Below are positions 55,903-64,000 of a stretch of DNA of 64,000 nt, piece after piece. The first letter of the stretch is position 1, and the number at the start of each line of letters is the position of its first letter. Source of the DNA: Deltaproteobacteria bacterium (GTDB taxonomy: Bacteria; Myxococcota; Kuafuiibacteriia; Kuafuiibacteriales; Kuafuiibacteriaceae); NCBI GenBank assembly GCA_016703535.1, contig JADJBV010000002.1, positions 1,798,001-1,862,000 on the forward strand. Direction: 5' to 3'. The position numbers were made by a program, and so were the translations under genes. The notes under the pieces were generated by a model. It saw nothing but the letters and a program-made list of their open reading frames with translations. It was not told the DNA's origin and ran no database searches.

Positions 55903-57470
55903 CGAGCTCCTCCGTTGCGGACCAAGGCCTCTCGGGCTTCGTCCAAAAATAGCTCCTGGACGGCGATCTTCGCCAGTCCGTGAATGGTGATCAGTGTGAG
56001 CCGGCCGTTCCCGCTCTTCTTGTCGTTCGCGAGGTGAGCCCGGGCGGCCGCCAGAAGTTCGATGGGGGCAGTGCTTGGCAAGCCCAGATCCTCCAAGGCG
56101 GAGACCAGCTCCGCCGACAAGTCTTCGGAAATCCAGCCTTTTTGGGCTGAGTAGCGCGCGATTGCCGCGATCCCGATCGCCACCGCCTCGCCATGTCGGA
56201 TGCTGAAGTTGGAGGCCCGCTCCAGTGCGTGGCCTAGGGTATGACCGAGGTTTAGGTGGCGGCGGACGCCGCGGTCCAGAGGATCCGCGGCGACCAGGGC
56301 GGCCTTGGCCTCGATGGCTCGGCCCACCAGGACTGGGCTGGCTCCTCTCGCCGCCCGCACCTCGCCGAAGAAGGTGGGGTCGGAGATCAGTGCGATCTTG
56401 AAGAGTTCGGCCAAGCCTGACTTGAGTTCGGCCGGGGGCAAGGAGGTCAGCAGATCGTGGTCGATCAGCACCGTGTTGGCGGGATGAAAGGTGCCGATGA
56501 GGTTCCGTCCGGCCGCCAGGTTGAGGGCTGTTTTACCGCCAATCGAGGCGTCGAGCTGAGCGAGGAGCGTGGAAGGCACGAGTACCAACCCGGCCCCCCG
56601 GCCCAGAATGCTGGCCACGAATCCCGCCAGGTCGCAGACCGCCCCCCCCCCAAGAGCAACGACGACGCTCTGCCGTCCGGCTCCGGCTCGGGCGGCGGCC
56701 TCGAGGATCCCAGCCGCAGTCGTCCACTGTTTGGCCTCTTCGCCGCCGGGAAGTTCGTGGACCGAAAGCGGTCCGAGCGCCTCCAACCGCGACCGATATA
56801 TGGCGCGGGTTGAGGCCGGTACGCCTTCGTCGAGCAACAATACCACCGGCCGGGTTGGGCCCTGGGCGGCGACCGCTTGCGCCGCCGCGTCGTGAAGTTG
56901 GTGACCCAACACCACCCGAGTGTTCGCGGTCCCGAGCTTGAGGAGTCTGACCTGGAGCTCCTGCCCGGAGGTGTGGACCCGGTCCGCGACGACTTCGACT
57001 GGTCCCTCCGCGTCGACGGTGCGGTCGACAGCGGCGTAGGAGTTGCGGCGATCCTCGAGGAGCCCGCGGAGTCCCCGTTGGGCCAAGATTGGCCTAGCGT
57101 GGAGGGATGGCTGGTCTAGACGGCGTTCCAGCTCCTCAGTGGGCGCGGTGAGGCCGAGCACCGGCCCCAGGTCTTGCGCGGCTCGGCGTCCCGCCGGACT
57201 CGTCAAGGTGCCCCCCCCCAAGGCGACGACTCGCAGGCGGGAGGGCAGGTGACGCAGCGTCTCGGCCTCCACAGTACGAAACGACGCCTCGCCGAGCCGA
57301 GCTATCAGGCTCGGCACCGGCTCCCCAGCGCGCCCCCCGATGACCTCGTCCAGGTCCACTGCGGGGGCGCCCAGGCGGGCGGATAAGGCGAACGCGGTCG
57401 TGGTCTTGCCGACCCCAGGAGGGCCGGACAAGACGATCGCCGTCGCCGGATGGAGGCCAGCTTCGCTCAA
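55899..57470 (-). CDS. aroKB: Fused shikimate kinase / 3-dehydroquinate synthase
   Basis: This 523-residue fusion protein does two shikimate steps. Residues 1-165 are shikimate kinase: Walker A SGPPGVGKTTTA, VDLDEVIGG, FRTVEAETL and VALGGGTLT. Residues 170-523 are 3-dehydroquinate synthase. This half shows VVVALGGGAVCDLAGFVAS for NAD binding, LLAQLDASIGGKTALNLAAG, SGLAELFKIALI and the zinc ligands in HLNLGHTLGHALE and SIRHGEAVAIG. Two poly-C tracts on the plus strand (57211-57219 and 56642-56651) encode the two GGG motifs. The order of kinase then synthase matches the aroK-aroB operons of other bacteria. Confidence 0.95.
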   Translation of the reverse strand: MSEAGLHPATAIVLSGPPGVGKTTTAFALSARLGAPAVDLDEVIGGRAGEPVPSLIARLGEASFRTVEAETLRHLPSRLRVVALGGGTLTSPAGRRAAQDLGPVLGLTAPTEELERRLDQPSLHARPILAQRGLRGLLEDRRNSYAAVDRTVDAEGPVEVVADRVHTSGQELQVRLLKLGTANTRVVLGHQLHDAAAQAVAAQGPTRPVVLLLDEGVPASTRAIYRSRLEALGPLSVHELPGGEEAKQWTTAAGILEAAARAGAGRQSVVVALGGGAVCDLAGFVASILGRGAGLVLVPSTLLAQLDASIGGKTALNLAAGRNLIGTFHPANTVLIDHDLLTSLPPAELKSGLAELFKIALISDPTFFGEVRAARGASPVLVGRAIEAKAALVAADPLDRGVRRHLNLGHTLGHALERASNFSIRHGEAVAIGIAAIARYSAQKGWISEDLSAELVSALEDLGLPSTAPIELLAAARAHLANDKKSGNGRLTLITIHGLAKIAVQELFLDEAREALVRNGGAR

Positions 57471-57483
57471 GAACTCTCCTCCC

Positions 57484-60198
57484 TTAGGTCGACTGCACGA
57501 GGGCCGCAGACCGGTTCACGATCCGGGGCGAGATGAAGATCAGCAGCTCATCCCGAGCATCGGTACGGGTGGTCTTCTTGAAGATCCAACCCAACACCGG
57601 CACCTCGCCGATCCAAGGGACGTAGGATTTGTTCTCTTGAGCCTGCCGCTTGTAGATGCCGCCGAGGACTGCGGTGTCGCCGTCCTTAACGATCATTTCG
57701 GTCTCGGCTTCTTTGGTGATGATGCCGGGTACGCCCAAGTTGTCTCGGCGGTCCGAGATCTCGTTCTTTTTGGCCGACACCTTCATCAAGATCGAACCGT
57801 CTTGGGTGACGTGGGGGGTCACCACCAATTCCAGGTTGGCGGGGATGAAGCGGGTCGAAGGACCGTTGGCGGTGATCACCGTGATCGGCACCTGCTCGCC
57901 GGAGACGATCTTCGCCTCCTTGTTGTCGAGGGTCACGACCTTGGGGGCGGAGATGATCTTCACCTTGCCGATCGACTCGGCGGCGGACAGGCGAAGGCTG
58001 ATCAAGGCCGAGCCGCCCACTGACCCGAAGACGAAGCCAAGAGCACCACCGGTGCCGGAGCCGACTGTGGCTGGCAGGTTGACGGCGTAGTTGGGGTTCG
58101 CCACGACACCTTGAATCTGGTTGTTCTGCTGATCGTCGGCGCCGCCGGCGATCCGAATGTTGTTCGGGAAGCCGAGGCCCGTCGCCGTCCCGAAGCCCTG
58201 AGTCGCGCTGACGTTGCCGCCCCACTGGACGCCCAGGTCACGAGAGAAGTTCGACCGGGCCTCGACGATTCGGGCTTCGATCAACACCTGGGGGGTCTGG
58301 GTGTCCAAGGTGCGGACCAGCCGCTCGATCTTCAGCAGGACTTCAGCGATGTCCTCGACCACCAGCACGTTGGTGCGGATGTCGATGTTGACCTTACCCC
58401 GGGGCGACAACAGGGCGCTGACCTGAGGCTTGATCTCGCCGGCGACCGCATAGCTGACCGGGACCAAACGAACCGACAGGGGCTCCAACTCGATCCGGGA
58501 CTTGGCCCGTTCGATGCGCAGCTCTTCTTCTTTGCGGAGCACCTCGATCGGCGCGACCCGGATGATGTTGCCGTTGCGGGTCTTATCCAACTGCTTGGCG
58601 CGAAGGATGATGTCCAGGGCCTGATCCCAAGGCACGTTGGTCAACTTGATGGTGATCTTGCCCTTCACGTCATCGGCCGCGACGATGTTCAGCTTCGACA
58701 CGTCGGCCAACAGGCGCAGCACGTTGTCGATCTCGGCGTCCTTCAGGTCCAGGTTGATCCGGCGACCGGTGTAGGCCTTTTTGGAAGGCGCCAAGGTCGC
58801 GGCGGTCTGCACCGCGGTGGTCGCCGCGGTGAAGCCGGCGGTCGCCTGCTCCTGGTAGGCCTGGGGCTTGGCCCGGGTGTTCCGGAAGTCCCACATCAGC
58901 CGGTTGCCCTTCTTCCAGTGCCGGTGTTCGGTGCCTTGGGCCACGTTGGCCGCGATGATCGTGTCGCCACCATCCGAGTAGGTCGAGATCGCGCCCACCA
59001 CCTGAGCCGCGACCTCGGAGACGTCCAAGGTCCGCTCCAAAGAGGAGGGGAGGGTGGTGTTGCTCAGCCGGAGCACCGGCAAGTTGGCCTCGGAGCCGTC
59101 CTCGTTCTTGGCGTCGATCGTCTCGGAGTCGAGGACCATCACCAACCGCATGAAGCCATCTTTGGGCTCGAAGCGGACGTCGACCACCTTGGCCGCGTTT
59201 GCCTTGACCGGCGCCGGGGCCGGGGCCTCCGTCACCACCGCGATCGGAGCGGGGGTCGGCGCTTCCGCCGGAGACACCGCCACCTGCTGAGGTGCGGCCT
59301 GGGTAACGGCCTTGGAGATCACCAGGCGGAGTTGGCCCGCGGCCTCTTCCACGTCGACCTGGGGGACTTCGGCCTTGGCGTCGAGATCGAGGACGACCCG
59401 TACGCCGTTTTCATGGGTGGCGAGGCGAGCGGTCTTTACGCCCAACTTGCCGACGCTCAACTTTTGGAACTTGGGTTCGGCGCTGACCGCACCGAGGTCC
59501 ACCACCAAACGACGCGGGCCCTCCAGCTGTTCGAGGCGAACCGCTTGGGGGGTCAGAGCCCCGGTCAAGATCGGGGCGCTCAAGACCGCCTTCTTGCCCT
59601 TGGCGCTGCGGCTCAACTTACCGAGGCGCACGGGCTCGAGGGGAGCGGCCGGGGCGGCGGGCTCCACCGCGGGCGCGGTGTCGATCGGCGTAACCGCGGC
59701 TTCGGGGGCCGGGGCCGGTTCGACCTGGCTGGTGGGCTCGGGCGTCGGCGCCGGGGCTTCGGCACCCACGGTGACCCGGATCTGCTGGCCGTCGGCGCGC
59801 ACGTGATATTCGGCGGGCCGGTCCAGGGCGATCTCCACCCGCAGGATCGCCGATGACTCGTCGGCGAACTGGTTGGTGGCGACATAACGCACCAAGCCGT
59901 CGGCGACCTTGGTCATCTCGGTCGAGAGGCCACTTTTGCCGTCGTTGATATCGACGAGGATTCGGAAGGGATCCGAGAGGCGGAAGACCGAAAAGGTCGC
60001 TTCCTTGGAGGTCGCGATGACGATCTCTCGGGCCGATCCGGTCCCGGTGGTGGTGATGCGCTCGACCACGACCGAACCCGTCGCCTTGGCCTGGCTCAGG
60101 GCCGGCGTCAGGCTGATGAGAGCGGCGAACGCGAAGGCGCAGGCTCCCTTTCGAGCGGCGGTTTTTCCACAACGCGAATTGGTCGCTTGGGTCATCAT
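57484..60198 (-). CDS. pilQ: Type IV pilus outer-membrane secretin PilQ
   Basis: This 904-residue protein forms the outer-membrane pore for the pilus. A signal peptide ends near LSQA. AMIN domains (about residues 35-120, 185-270 and 325-415) would bind peptidoglycan. An STN-type domain (RRINLDLKDAEIDNVLRLLA) and one N-domain (VSYAVAGEIKPQVSALLSP) follow. The secretin C-terminus shows LIEARIVEARSNFSRDLGVQ and VPWIGEVPVLGWIFK. ATG 60198 was chosen because a GGAGAGGG box lies ten bases upstream; a TTG at 60249 would overlap pilP. Proline/alanine-rich linkers separate the AMIN domains. Confidence 0.96.
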   Translation of the reverse strand: MMTQATNSRCGKTAARKGACAFAFAALISLTPALSQAKATGSVVVERITTTGTGSAREIVIATSKEATFSVFRLSDPFRILVDINDGKSGLSTEMTKVADGLVRYVATNQFADESSAILRVEIALDRPAEYHVRADGQQIRVTVGAEAPAPTPEPTSQVEPAPAPEAAVTPIDTAPAVEPAAPAAPLEPVRLGKLSRSAKGKKAVLSAPILTGALTPQAVRLEQLEGPRRLVVDLGAVSAEPKFQKLSVGKLGVKTARLATHENGVRVVLDLDAKAEVPQVDVEEAAGQLRLVISKAVTQAAPQQVAVSPAEAPTPAPIAVVTEAPAPAPVKANAAKVVDVRFEPKDGFMRLVMVLDSETIDAKNEDGSEANLPVLRLSNTTLPSSLERTLDVSEVAAQVVGAISTYSDGGDTIIAANVAQGTEHRHWKKGNRLMWDFRNTRAKPQAYQEQATAGFTAATTAVQTAATLAPSKKAYTGRRINLDLKDAEIDNVLRLLADVSKLNIVAADDVKGKITIKLTNVPWDQALDIILRAKQLDKTRNGNIIRVAPIEVLRKEEELRIERAKSRIELEPLSVRLVPVSYAVAGEIKPQVSALLSPRGKVNIDIRTNVLVVEDIAEVLLKIERLVRTLDTQTPQVLIEARIVEARSNFSRDLGVQWGGNVSATQGFGTATGLGFPNNIRIAGGADDQQNNQIQGVVANPNYAVNLPATVGSGTGGALGFVFGSVGGSALISLRLSAAESIGKVKIISAPKVVTLDNKEAKIVSGEQVPITVITANGPSTRFIPANLELVVTPHVTQDGSILMKVSAKKNEISDRRDNLGVPGIITKEAETEMIVKDGDTAVLGGIYKRQAQENKSYVPWIGEVPVLGWIFKKTTRTDARDELLIFISPRIVNRSAALVQST

Positions 60199-60241
60199 CT
60201 GGGCAGTCCCTCTCCGTGTGAACAGTCGCATGGCCGTCGGA

Positions 60242-60859
60242 TTAATCAAGTTTCAGCTCCGGTGGCTTGGGCAGGCAGAGCTGCAGCTTGTTGGATTGCT
60301 TGCGGCCCGTGTAGTCGCGGTAGTCTTCCTTGATCTCGACGCATTCGCCGGTGATCTGAGAGACCTTGCCCCAGTTCTTGCCGATCAGGGTGCCGCGGGT
60401 CAGGGTGTGGCCCTTGGCGTTCGGATCCTCGACCATGGCGTAGGGCGTCGCCACTCGAGATACGATGGCCACCAGCTTCAGCTGATCGATTTCGAAGCGC
60501 TGCAGCTCGGTGAGCTGCTGGCCTTGATCTTCCCGGTTGAATTCCTCGAGGGGGGAGCGGAAGGGGTCCCGCTTCCCGATCGGAGAATAGGCGTAAGCGA
60601 TTTCGCCCTCGGCCGAGGCCGCCTCTCCCGTCGGGGATGAGGCGGGTGGGGGGTCTCCGGCGGGCACCGCTGCCGAGTCGGCGGTCGCGGCCGCTTCCGA
60701 GCCTTTGGTAAGGACGTTCAGGCCCGCAGCCGCTTTGGACGGCGGCGCGGAGGGGGTGGCGGGAGGCGCATCGTCGCAGGCGGGGGCCAGCAGTCCGAAG
60801 ACCACAACCCAGCCCAGCCGATTGCTGGAAAGACGGGAGAGGATCGACCGGCCCTTCAT
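60242..60859 (-). CDS. pilP: Type IV pilus lipoprotein PilP
   Basis: This 205-residue lipoprotein has a lipobox LAPAC near residue 28, a long Ala/Pro/Ser linker and a C-terminal beta domain with KRDPFRSPLEEF, YAMVEDPNAKGHTLTRGTLI and VEIKEDYRDYTGR. These are the family signatures that link the inner-membrane PilNO complex to PilQ. It overlaps pilO by 4 bases. Confidence 0.93.
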   Translation of the reverse strand: MKGRSILSRLSSNRLGWVVVFGLLAPACDDAPPATPSAPPSKAAAGLNVLTKGSEAAATADSAAVPAGDPPPASSPTGEAASAEGEIAYAYSPIGKRDPFRSPLEEFNREDQGQQLTELQRFEIDQLKLVAIVSRVATPYAMVEDPNAKGHTLTRGTLIGKNWGKVSQITGECVEIKEDYRDYTGRKQSNKLQLCLPKPPELKLD

Positions 60860-61512
60860 TTCTGACCCCCTGCCGTCGGCGCTTTGGCCGCACCTGCGGT
60901 GCCGGCGGTGCCGGCTGTGCCGGCGGTGGTGTTGGCGTTGGCCGGCCGGTCGACGAACTTGAAGGTGGTGGCCACGAAGTTGGCCTCGAGCACCACCTTC
61001 TTGTTCTCCAACTTCGGCTTGGCCAAAGAGATGTCGTTGACGTTGACGATACGGGCGAGCTTCGAGACCTTGTCGAAGAACACCGCGATCGAGTGGTAGT
61101 TCCCAGCGATCGACATCTTCACCGGGATCCGGGCGTAGAAGCCTTGGACCTGTTCGCTCTGGGGTTCGAAGATCGCCATGTCGCAGTCCGACTGCTCGAC
61201 CAAGGCGGCGATCTTCTGCAAGAGCTCCGGGATCTCGGCGTCGTTCGGCAACAGGGTCAATGCTTCGTTCAGGCGCTGCTTCAGCCGCTCGACCTCGACC
61301 CGGTAGCGGGACAAGTTGCGGGCGATGGCCCGTTTGGTGACCAGCTGCCCGTCCAAAGTGGCGATCTGCTTGTTGTACTTCTCGATCTCTTCTTGCTTGG
61401 GGCTGACGAACACCACGTAGTTGACGACGATCAGGGCGATGACCACCGCGACGACGATCAACACCCGTTGGGCCAGAGGGACTTTGGTGATTTTTGCGAC
61501 TAGCTCATCCAT
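60856..61512 (-). CDS. pilO: Type IV pilus alignment protein PilO
   Basis: This 218-residue protein has one membrane helix near residues 17-39 (VLIVVAVVIALIVVNYVVF), a coiled coil and a ferredoxin-like periplasmic domain (GFYARIPVKMSIAGNYHSIA). PilO pairs with PilN in the inner-membrane alignment complex. The last 20 residues are an Ala/Gly/Thr low-complexity tail. It begins 15 bases after pilN. Confidence 0.93.
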   Translation of the reverse strand: MDELVAKITKVPLAQRVLIVVAVVIALIVVNYVVFVSPKQEEIEKYNKQIATLDGQLVTKRAIARNLSRYRVEVERLKQRLNEALTLLPNDAEIPELLQKIAALVEQSDCDMAIFEPQSEQVQGFYARIPVKMSIAGNYHSIAVFFDKVSKLARIVNVNDISLAKPKLENKKVVLEANFVATTFKFVDRPANANTTAGTAGTAGTAGAAKAPTAGGQK

Positions 61513-61527
61513 TGTGTCATCCCCTCG

Positions 61528-62085
61528 CTAGGCCGAGTAGTTCACCCTGCAGGTGATCTTGAACTCGTAGAGCTGGGCGCCACCCAGAGACTTGTCGGCC
61601 TTGTCGGCCTTGGAGAAGCCGAGGACGATGTTGGTGAAGTACTTCGACTTCTGGAGGGACTTCATGAAGCTGGACACGTCTTCGTGGTCCACCGCCTGAC
61701 CTTCGAAGGTCACCGAACCGCCCTTCTCTTCGACCTTGGTCAACCAGACCCGGTTCGGGATCTCGCGGGCCAAGTCGTCCAGCGCCTTCACGGGGCCGGT
61801 CTTGCCCTTCCGCAGCTGGTCGATGATCTGGAGCTTGTCCTCCAGCTCCTTTTTCTTGGCGGTGAACTCGTTCACCTCACCGATGATCTTGTCGAGCTGC
61901 TTGAGCTCGTTGTTTTTGGCGGCGATCTGCCCCTTGAGCTCGTCGGCGGTGCTGGACACCGCGGCGGTCCACACGATGCAGCCGATCACCGCGGCGATGA
62001 TCAAGCCGGCCGCGCCCAGCAGCTGTTGCTGGACGGTCTGCCTTTTTTGCGTCTGCCGGATGGGCAGTAGGTTGATGCGAATCAT
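61528..62085 (-). CDS. pilN: Type IV pilus assembly protein PilN
   Basis: This 185-residue protein starts with the conserved cytoplasmic peptide MIRINLLPIRQTQKR that binds PilM, followed by one membrane helix (AAGLIIAAVIGCIVWTAAV). A coiled coil (residues 45-75) and a periplasmic ferredoxin-like domain complete it. It lies 24 bases after pilM. Confidence 0.95.
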   Translation of the reverse strand: MIRINLLPIRQTQKRQTVQQQLLGAAGLIIAAVIGCIVWTAAVSSTADELKGQIAAKNNELKQLDKIIGEVNEFTAKKKELEDKLQIIDQLRKGKTGPVKALDDLAREIPNRVWLTKVEEKGGSVTFEGQAVDHEDVSSFMKSLQKSKYFTNIVLGFSKADKADKSLGGAQLYEFKITCRVNYSA

Positions 62086-62109
62086 CCGTTTGGCCTCCCC
62101 TTCGCCTTC

Positions 62110-63174
62110 CTACTTGTCCGCCGGGTAGCGGAGCGCCAAGCCCACCGAAACCGCCGCCATCGGCGCCACGGTCTGGAGGTAGTCGGGATCGAACTTGCCC
62201 GAGCCGATGTCAATGTTGCGGAACGGGTTCATCACCTCGACGGGCACCCCGGTCCGCCCTTCGATGGTCTTCACCAGGGCCGGGATCTTGGAGGACCCAC
62301 CCGAGAGGAAGATCCGGGCGATGTGGGCGTCGGCCGAGGTGGCCGCGTAGAAGTCCAGCGAGCGCTGGATCTCGTTGGCGATCGACTCGGACTCGGTCTG
62401 GAGCACCCGCTCCACTTCTTGAGGGACCACCGCGTCGCTGTCTTTGCCACCGCCGCCCAACTTCAAAGCCTCGGCCTCGTCGTAGCTGACGTTCAGGGCC
62501 TTTTGGACCGCGTCGGTGAACTGGCCGCCGCCGATGGAGATGTCACGGGTGAAGGTGCTGATGCCGTTGGCCAACACGTTGATGTTGGTGACCGAGGCGC
62601 CGATGTTGACCAACACCACCGTCTCGCTGCGCGGGACTTCGTAGTTGATCTCGAACTGGTTCTGGACGGCAAAAGCGTCGATGTCCACGACCACCGGGGT
62701 GAGGCCGGCCGAGGCGATCACTTCAGTATAATCGTTGACCATGTCCTTCTTGGCCGCGACGAGGAGCACGTCCATCTGACCGGCCTGGGTGGACTCGGTG
62801 TTGAGGATCTGGACGTCGATGTTCACGTCGTTGATGTCGAAGGGGATGTACTGCTCCGCCTCCCACTGGATCGACTCCTCCAGCTCCTCCGGGGTCATCT
62901 GGGGCAGGTTGATCTTCTTGATGATCACCGAGTGGCCCGAGACCGAGGTGGCGACCTCTTTGTGTTTGATCTTTTGGGAGGCGAAGAGCTCCTGGATGCC
63001 GTCGACCACCGCGGTCGAGTTCATCAGCGCGCCGTCGACGATCGCCTCCGGCGGGAGCTGCACCATCCCGAAGGAGATCAGCTGGTAGTTGCCCTTTTTG
63101 CCGGGCTTCAGTTGGCAGAGCTTGATCGAGCCCGAACCGATGTCCAAACCGACCGCCAGCTTTCCTTTGGCCAT
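62110..63174 (-). CDS. pilM: Type IV pilus actin-like ATPase PilM
   Basis: This 354-residue FtsA-like cytoplasmic protein has the phosphate-1 motif VGLDIGSGSIKLCQL, phosphate-2 motif VLVNIGASVTNI, and the adenosine-binding IFLSGGSSKIPALV. PilM binds the PilN peptide and links the cytoplasmic motor to the alignment complex. It lies 6 bases after the HTH gene, suggesting shared control. Confidence 0.96.
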   Translation of the reverse strand: MAKGKLAVGLDIGSGSIKLCQLKPGKKGNYQLISFGMVQLPPEAIVDGALMNSTAVVDGIQELFASQKIKHKEVATSVSGHSVIIKKINLPQMTPEELEESIQWEAEQYIPFDINDVNIDVQILNTESTQAGQMDVLLVAAKKDMVNDYTEVIASAGLTPVVVDIDAFAVQNQFEINYEVPRSETVVLVNIGASVTNINVLANGISTFTRDISIGGGQFTDAVQKALNVSYDEAEALKLGGGGKDSDAVVPQEVERVLQTESESIANEIQRSLDFYAATSADAHIARIFLSGGSSKIPALVKTIEGRTGVPVEVMNPFRNIDIGSGKFDPDYLQTVAPMAAVSVGLALRYPADK

Positions 63175-63180
63175 GGTCGC

Positions 63181-63492
63181 CTACTCCTTCTTCCCCAGCT
63201 TTTTGAGGGCCCCATCTCCAAAACGTCGCGCGGCGTTCGCGTCGGTCGTCTCGGGGTCTTCGTCGTCGGTCCGTTGACCGAGGTCCGGGAAGACTTCTTC
63301 CTTCTGTTCGAGCTTTTTTCCTAGGGCCAAGATGATCTTCCGCTTGGTATCCAGGCGGCACTCCGCGCCCCCTTCGATCCGATCGACGGTCAAAGGAGAG
63401 ATGCCGGCCCGCCGAGCGAGCTCGGCCTTGGACAGGAGGATCTCTTCCCGCAGGGTCCGCACGTTATTGGAGCTGGCTCTGCGCTGGCTCAT
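63181..63492 (-). CDS. HTH (XRE/Cro-type) DNA-binding protein upstream of pilM
   Basis: This 103-residue protein has an N-terminal helix-turn-helix (LREEILLSKAELARRAGISP then LTVDRIEGG) of XRE type and an acidic, then basic C-terminal tail. A GAGG box lies about eight bases before the ATG. It is first in the pilMNOPQ run, and palindromes sit over its promoter, so it may repress or activate its own operon. Direct evidence is lacking. Confidence 0.88.
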   Translation of the reverse strand: MSQRRASSNNVRTLREEILLSKAELARRAGISPLTVDRIEGGAECRLDTKRKIILALGKKLEQKEEVFPDLGQRTDDEDPETTDANAARRFGDGALKKLGKKE

Positions 63493-63589
63493 CCCGGGTC
63501 CTCGACTCGCAGCCGTCCGTGAGGGCGGACACCCTGCGAGGGCCCGATGATGAGGGGGACCAGACTGGCCGTCAAGTTTCGGTCGGGCA

Positions 63590-63649
63590 TTAGTGATAGC
63601 TAATTATATGCCTTTGATAGGCAAATGACAGTCTACAGTATCCCACTGT
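63590..63649. promoter_or_regulatory. Three palindromes over the HTH-pil promoter (candidate operators)
   Basis: Short inverted repeats overlap the promoter. TTAG-N6-CTAA (63590-63603) ends at the -10 box, TGCCT-N5-AGGCA (63609-63623) fills the spacer, and ACAGT-N5-ACTGT (63635-63649) lies just upstream of -35. The latter two share 5-5-5 geometry, typical of HTH operator sites. The adjacent XRE protein is the obvious candidate ligand. Confidence 0.5.
63603..63631 (-). promoter_or_regulatory. Sigma-70 promoter for the HTH-pilMNOPQ run
   Basis: Read on the minus strand, CTGTCA (-35, 63626-63631) is followed by a 17-base spacer and a perfect TATAAT (-10, 63603-63608). The patch is A/T-rich compared with the rest of the window. 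Transcription would begin near 63597, about 105 bases before the HTH start codon. Confidence 0.75.
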
Positions 63650-63669
63650 GCGTCAGGGATACCCTCTGA

Positions 63670-64000
63670 CTAGCCGATTCCATATTCCTTGAGCTTGTAG
63701 AGCAGGGCCCGGTGGCTGATCCCGAGCAGGCTGGAGGCCCGGGTCCGATTGCCCCCAGTCTTATCCAAGGCTTTTTGGATCAACACTCGCTCCACCCGGG
63801 GGAGCACCACCTTGAGGGAGAGCTCATCGTCGTTCACTGGCCAGTCCCCGGCCGAGGGTGAGGGCCCCGAGGTCTCGTCGAAGCGTTCGTCGAGATCGAC
63901 GGCGGTGATCCGGCCGTCGCCTTCGGACAAGACCAAGGCCCGCTCCAGCGCGTTCTCCAGCTCCCGCACGTTCCCGGGCCACTGATAGGTCTGGAGGATC
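63670..64000 (-). CDS. C-terminus of a sigma-54-dependent activator (5' part outside window)
   Basis: 110 codons are visible and the frame continues past the right edge. The sequence begins in the AAA+ end (WPGNVRELENALERALVLS, the usual last AAA+ motif) and ends in a Fis-type HTH (GNRTRASSLLGISHRALLYK). It is an NtrC-family regulator distinct from PilR. It stops at 63670, 39 bases upstream of the -35 box of the pil promoter. Confidence 0.9.
   Translation of the reverse strand, partial: ILQTYQWPGNVRELENALERALVLSEGDGRITAVDLDERFDETSGPSPSAGDWPVNDDELSLKVVLPRVERVLIQKALDKTGGNRTRASSLLGISHRALLYKLKEYGIG

Noticed and set aside
58111..59856. 581-residue plus-strand open frame
   Set aside because: It is antisense to pilQ; no recognisable domain.
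63497..63600. CRISPR or other array-like repeats near the A/T-rich patch
   Set aside because: The short palindromes are not repeated as units with spacers; they fit a promoter region.

Overview
The window reads as a high-GC, Gram-negative chromosome of a Myxococcota or deltaproteobacterial-type organism. Evidence for this: a complete type IV pilus gene set in the Myxococcus style (pilB-T-C-S-R and pilM-N-O-P-Q), a MYXO-CTERM-like sorting tail, a eukaryotic-like Ser/Thr kinase with a PEGA domain, a roadblock/LC7 protein, pyruvate:ferredoxin oxidoreductase, and many lipoproteins of unknown function. Coding density is very high and most neighbouring genes overlap or lie within 30 bases of each other. 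Leucine is often encoded by TTG and glutamine by CAA, which is unusual for DNA this rich in G+C. I found no tRNA, rRNA, CRISPR array or insertion sequence.

Region 1 (1-9000) holds a GFA-family fragment and a GspC-like PDZ protein on the minus strand. These are followed by an overlapping pair, a Fic-domain protein and a DUF1963 protein, that looks like an effector with its antidote. On the minus strand next come an M15-type peptidase, then NifJ overlapping a dihydroorotate-dehydrogenase-like flavoprotein.

Region 2 (9171-22726) is one plus-strand run: kinase, TPR-TonB-dependent-receptor fusion, triplicated lipoprotein, TPR protein, M16 protease, lipoprotein, PrmA and RsmE. The first four genes are packed so tightly that they probably form one outer-membrane system. 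Region 3 (22782-29676) encodes three secreted proteins: a lipoprotein, a large protein with a possible transglutaminase-like cysteine site, and a subtilisin with a lamin-tail domain.

Region 4 (29735-33337) couples an ODP-type diiron oxygen-sensor protein and its coiled-coil partner to F0 ATP synthase genes (AtpZ-like, AtpI-like, a and c subunits). Two minus-strand genes follow, one of them a subtilisin-fold pseudoprotease with FG-GAP repeats. Then come ribF and aroE on the plus strand.

Region 5 (39121-47251) is the plus-strand pilBTCSR block. Region 6 (63492 down to 47383) is a continuous minus-strand run of 17 genes: HTH regulator, pilMNOPQ, fused aroK-aroB, lipoprotein, roadblock protein, aroQ, efp, accB, accC, glycosyltransferase, PHP lipoprotein, C26 amidohydrolase and zinc-ribbon protein. 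A convincing sigma-70 promoter with palindromes lies in front of the HTH gene. The window ends inside a sigma-54 activator gene.

The most unusual DNA-level signal is a repeated palindrome, GCAAG-N4-CTTGC. It occurs eight times between 3.8 and 18.7 kb, always inside genes and always in the same reading frame. The most interesting candidate system is the kinase/TPR-receptor/triplicated-lipoprotein/TPR operon at 9.2-17.9 kb.
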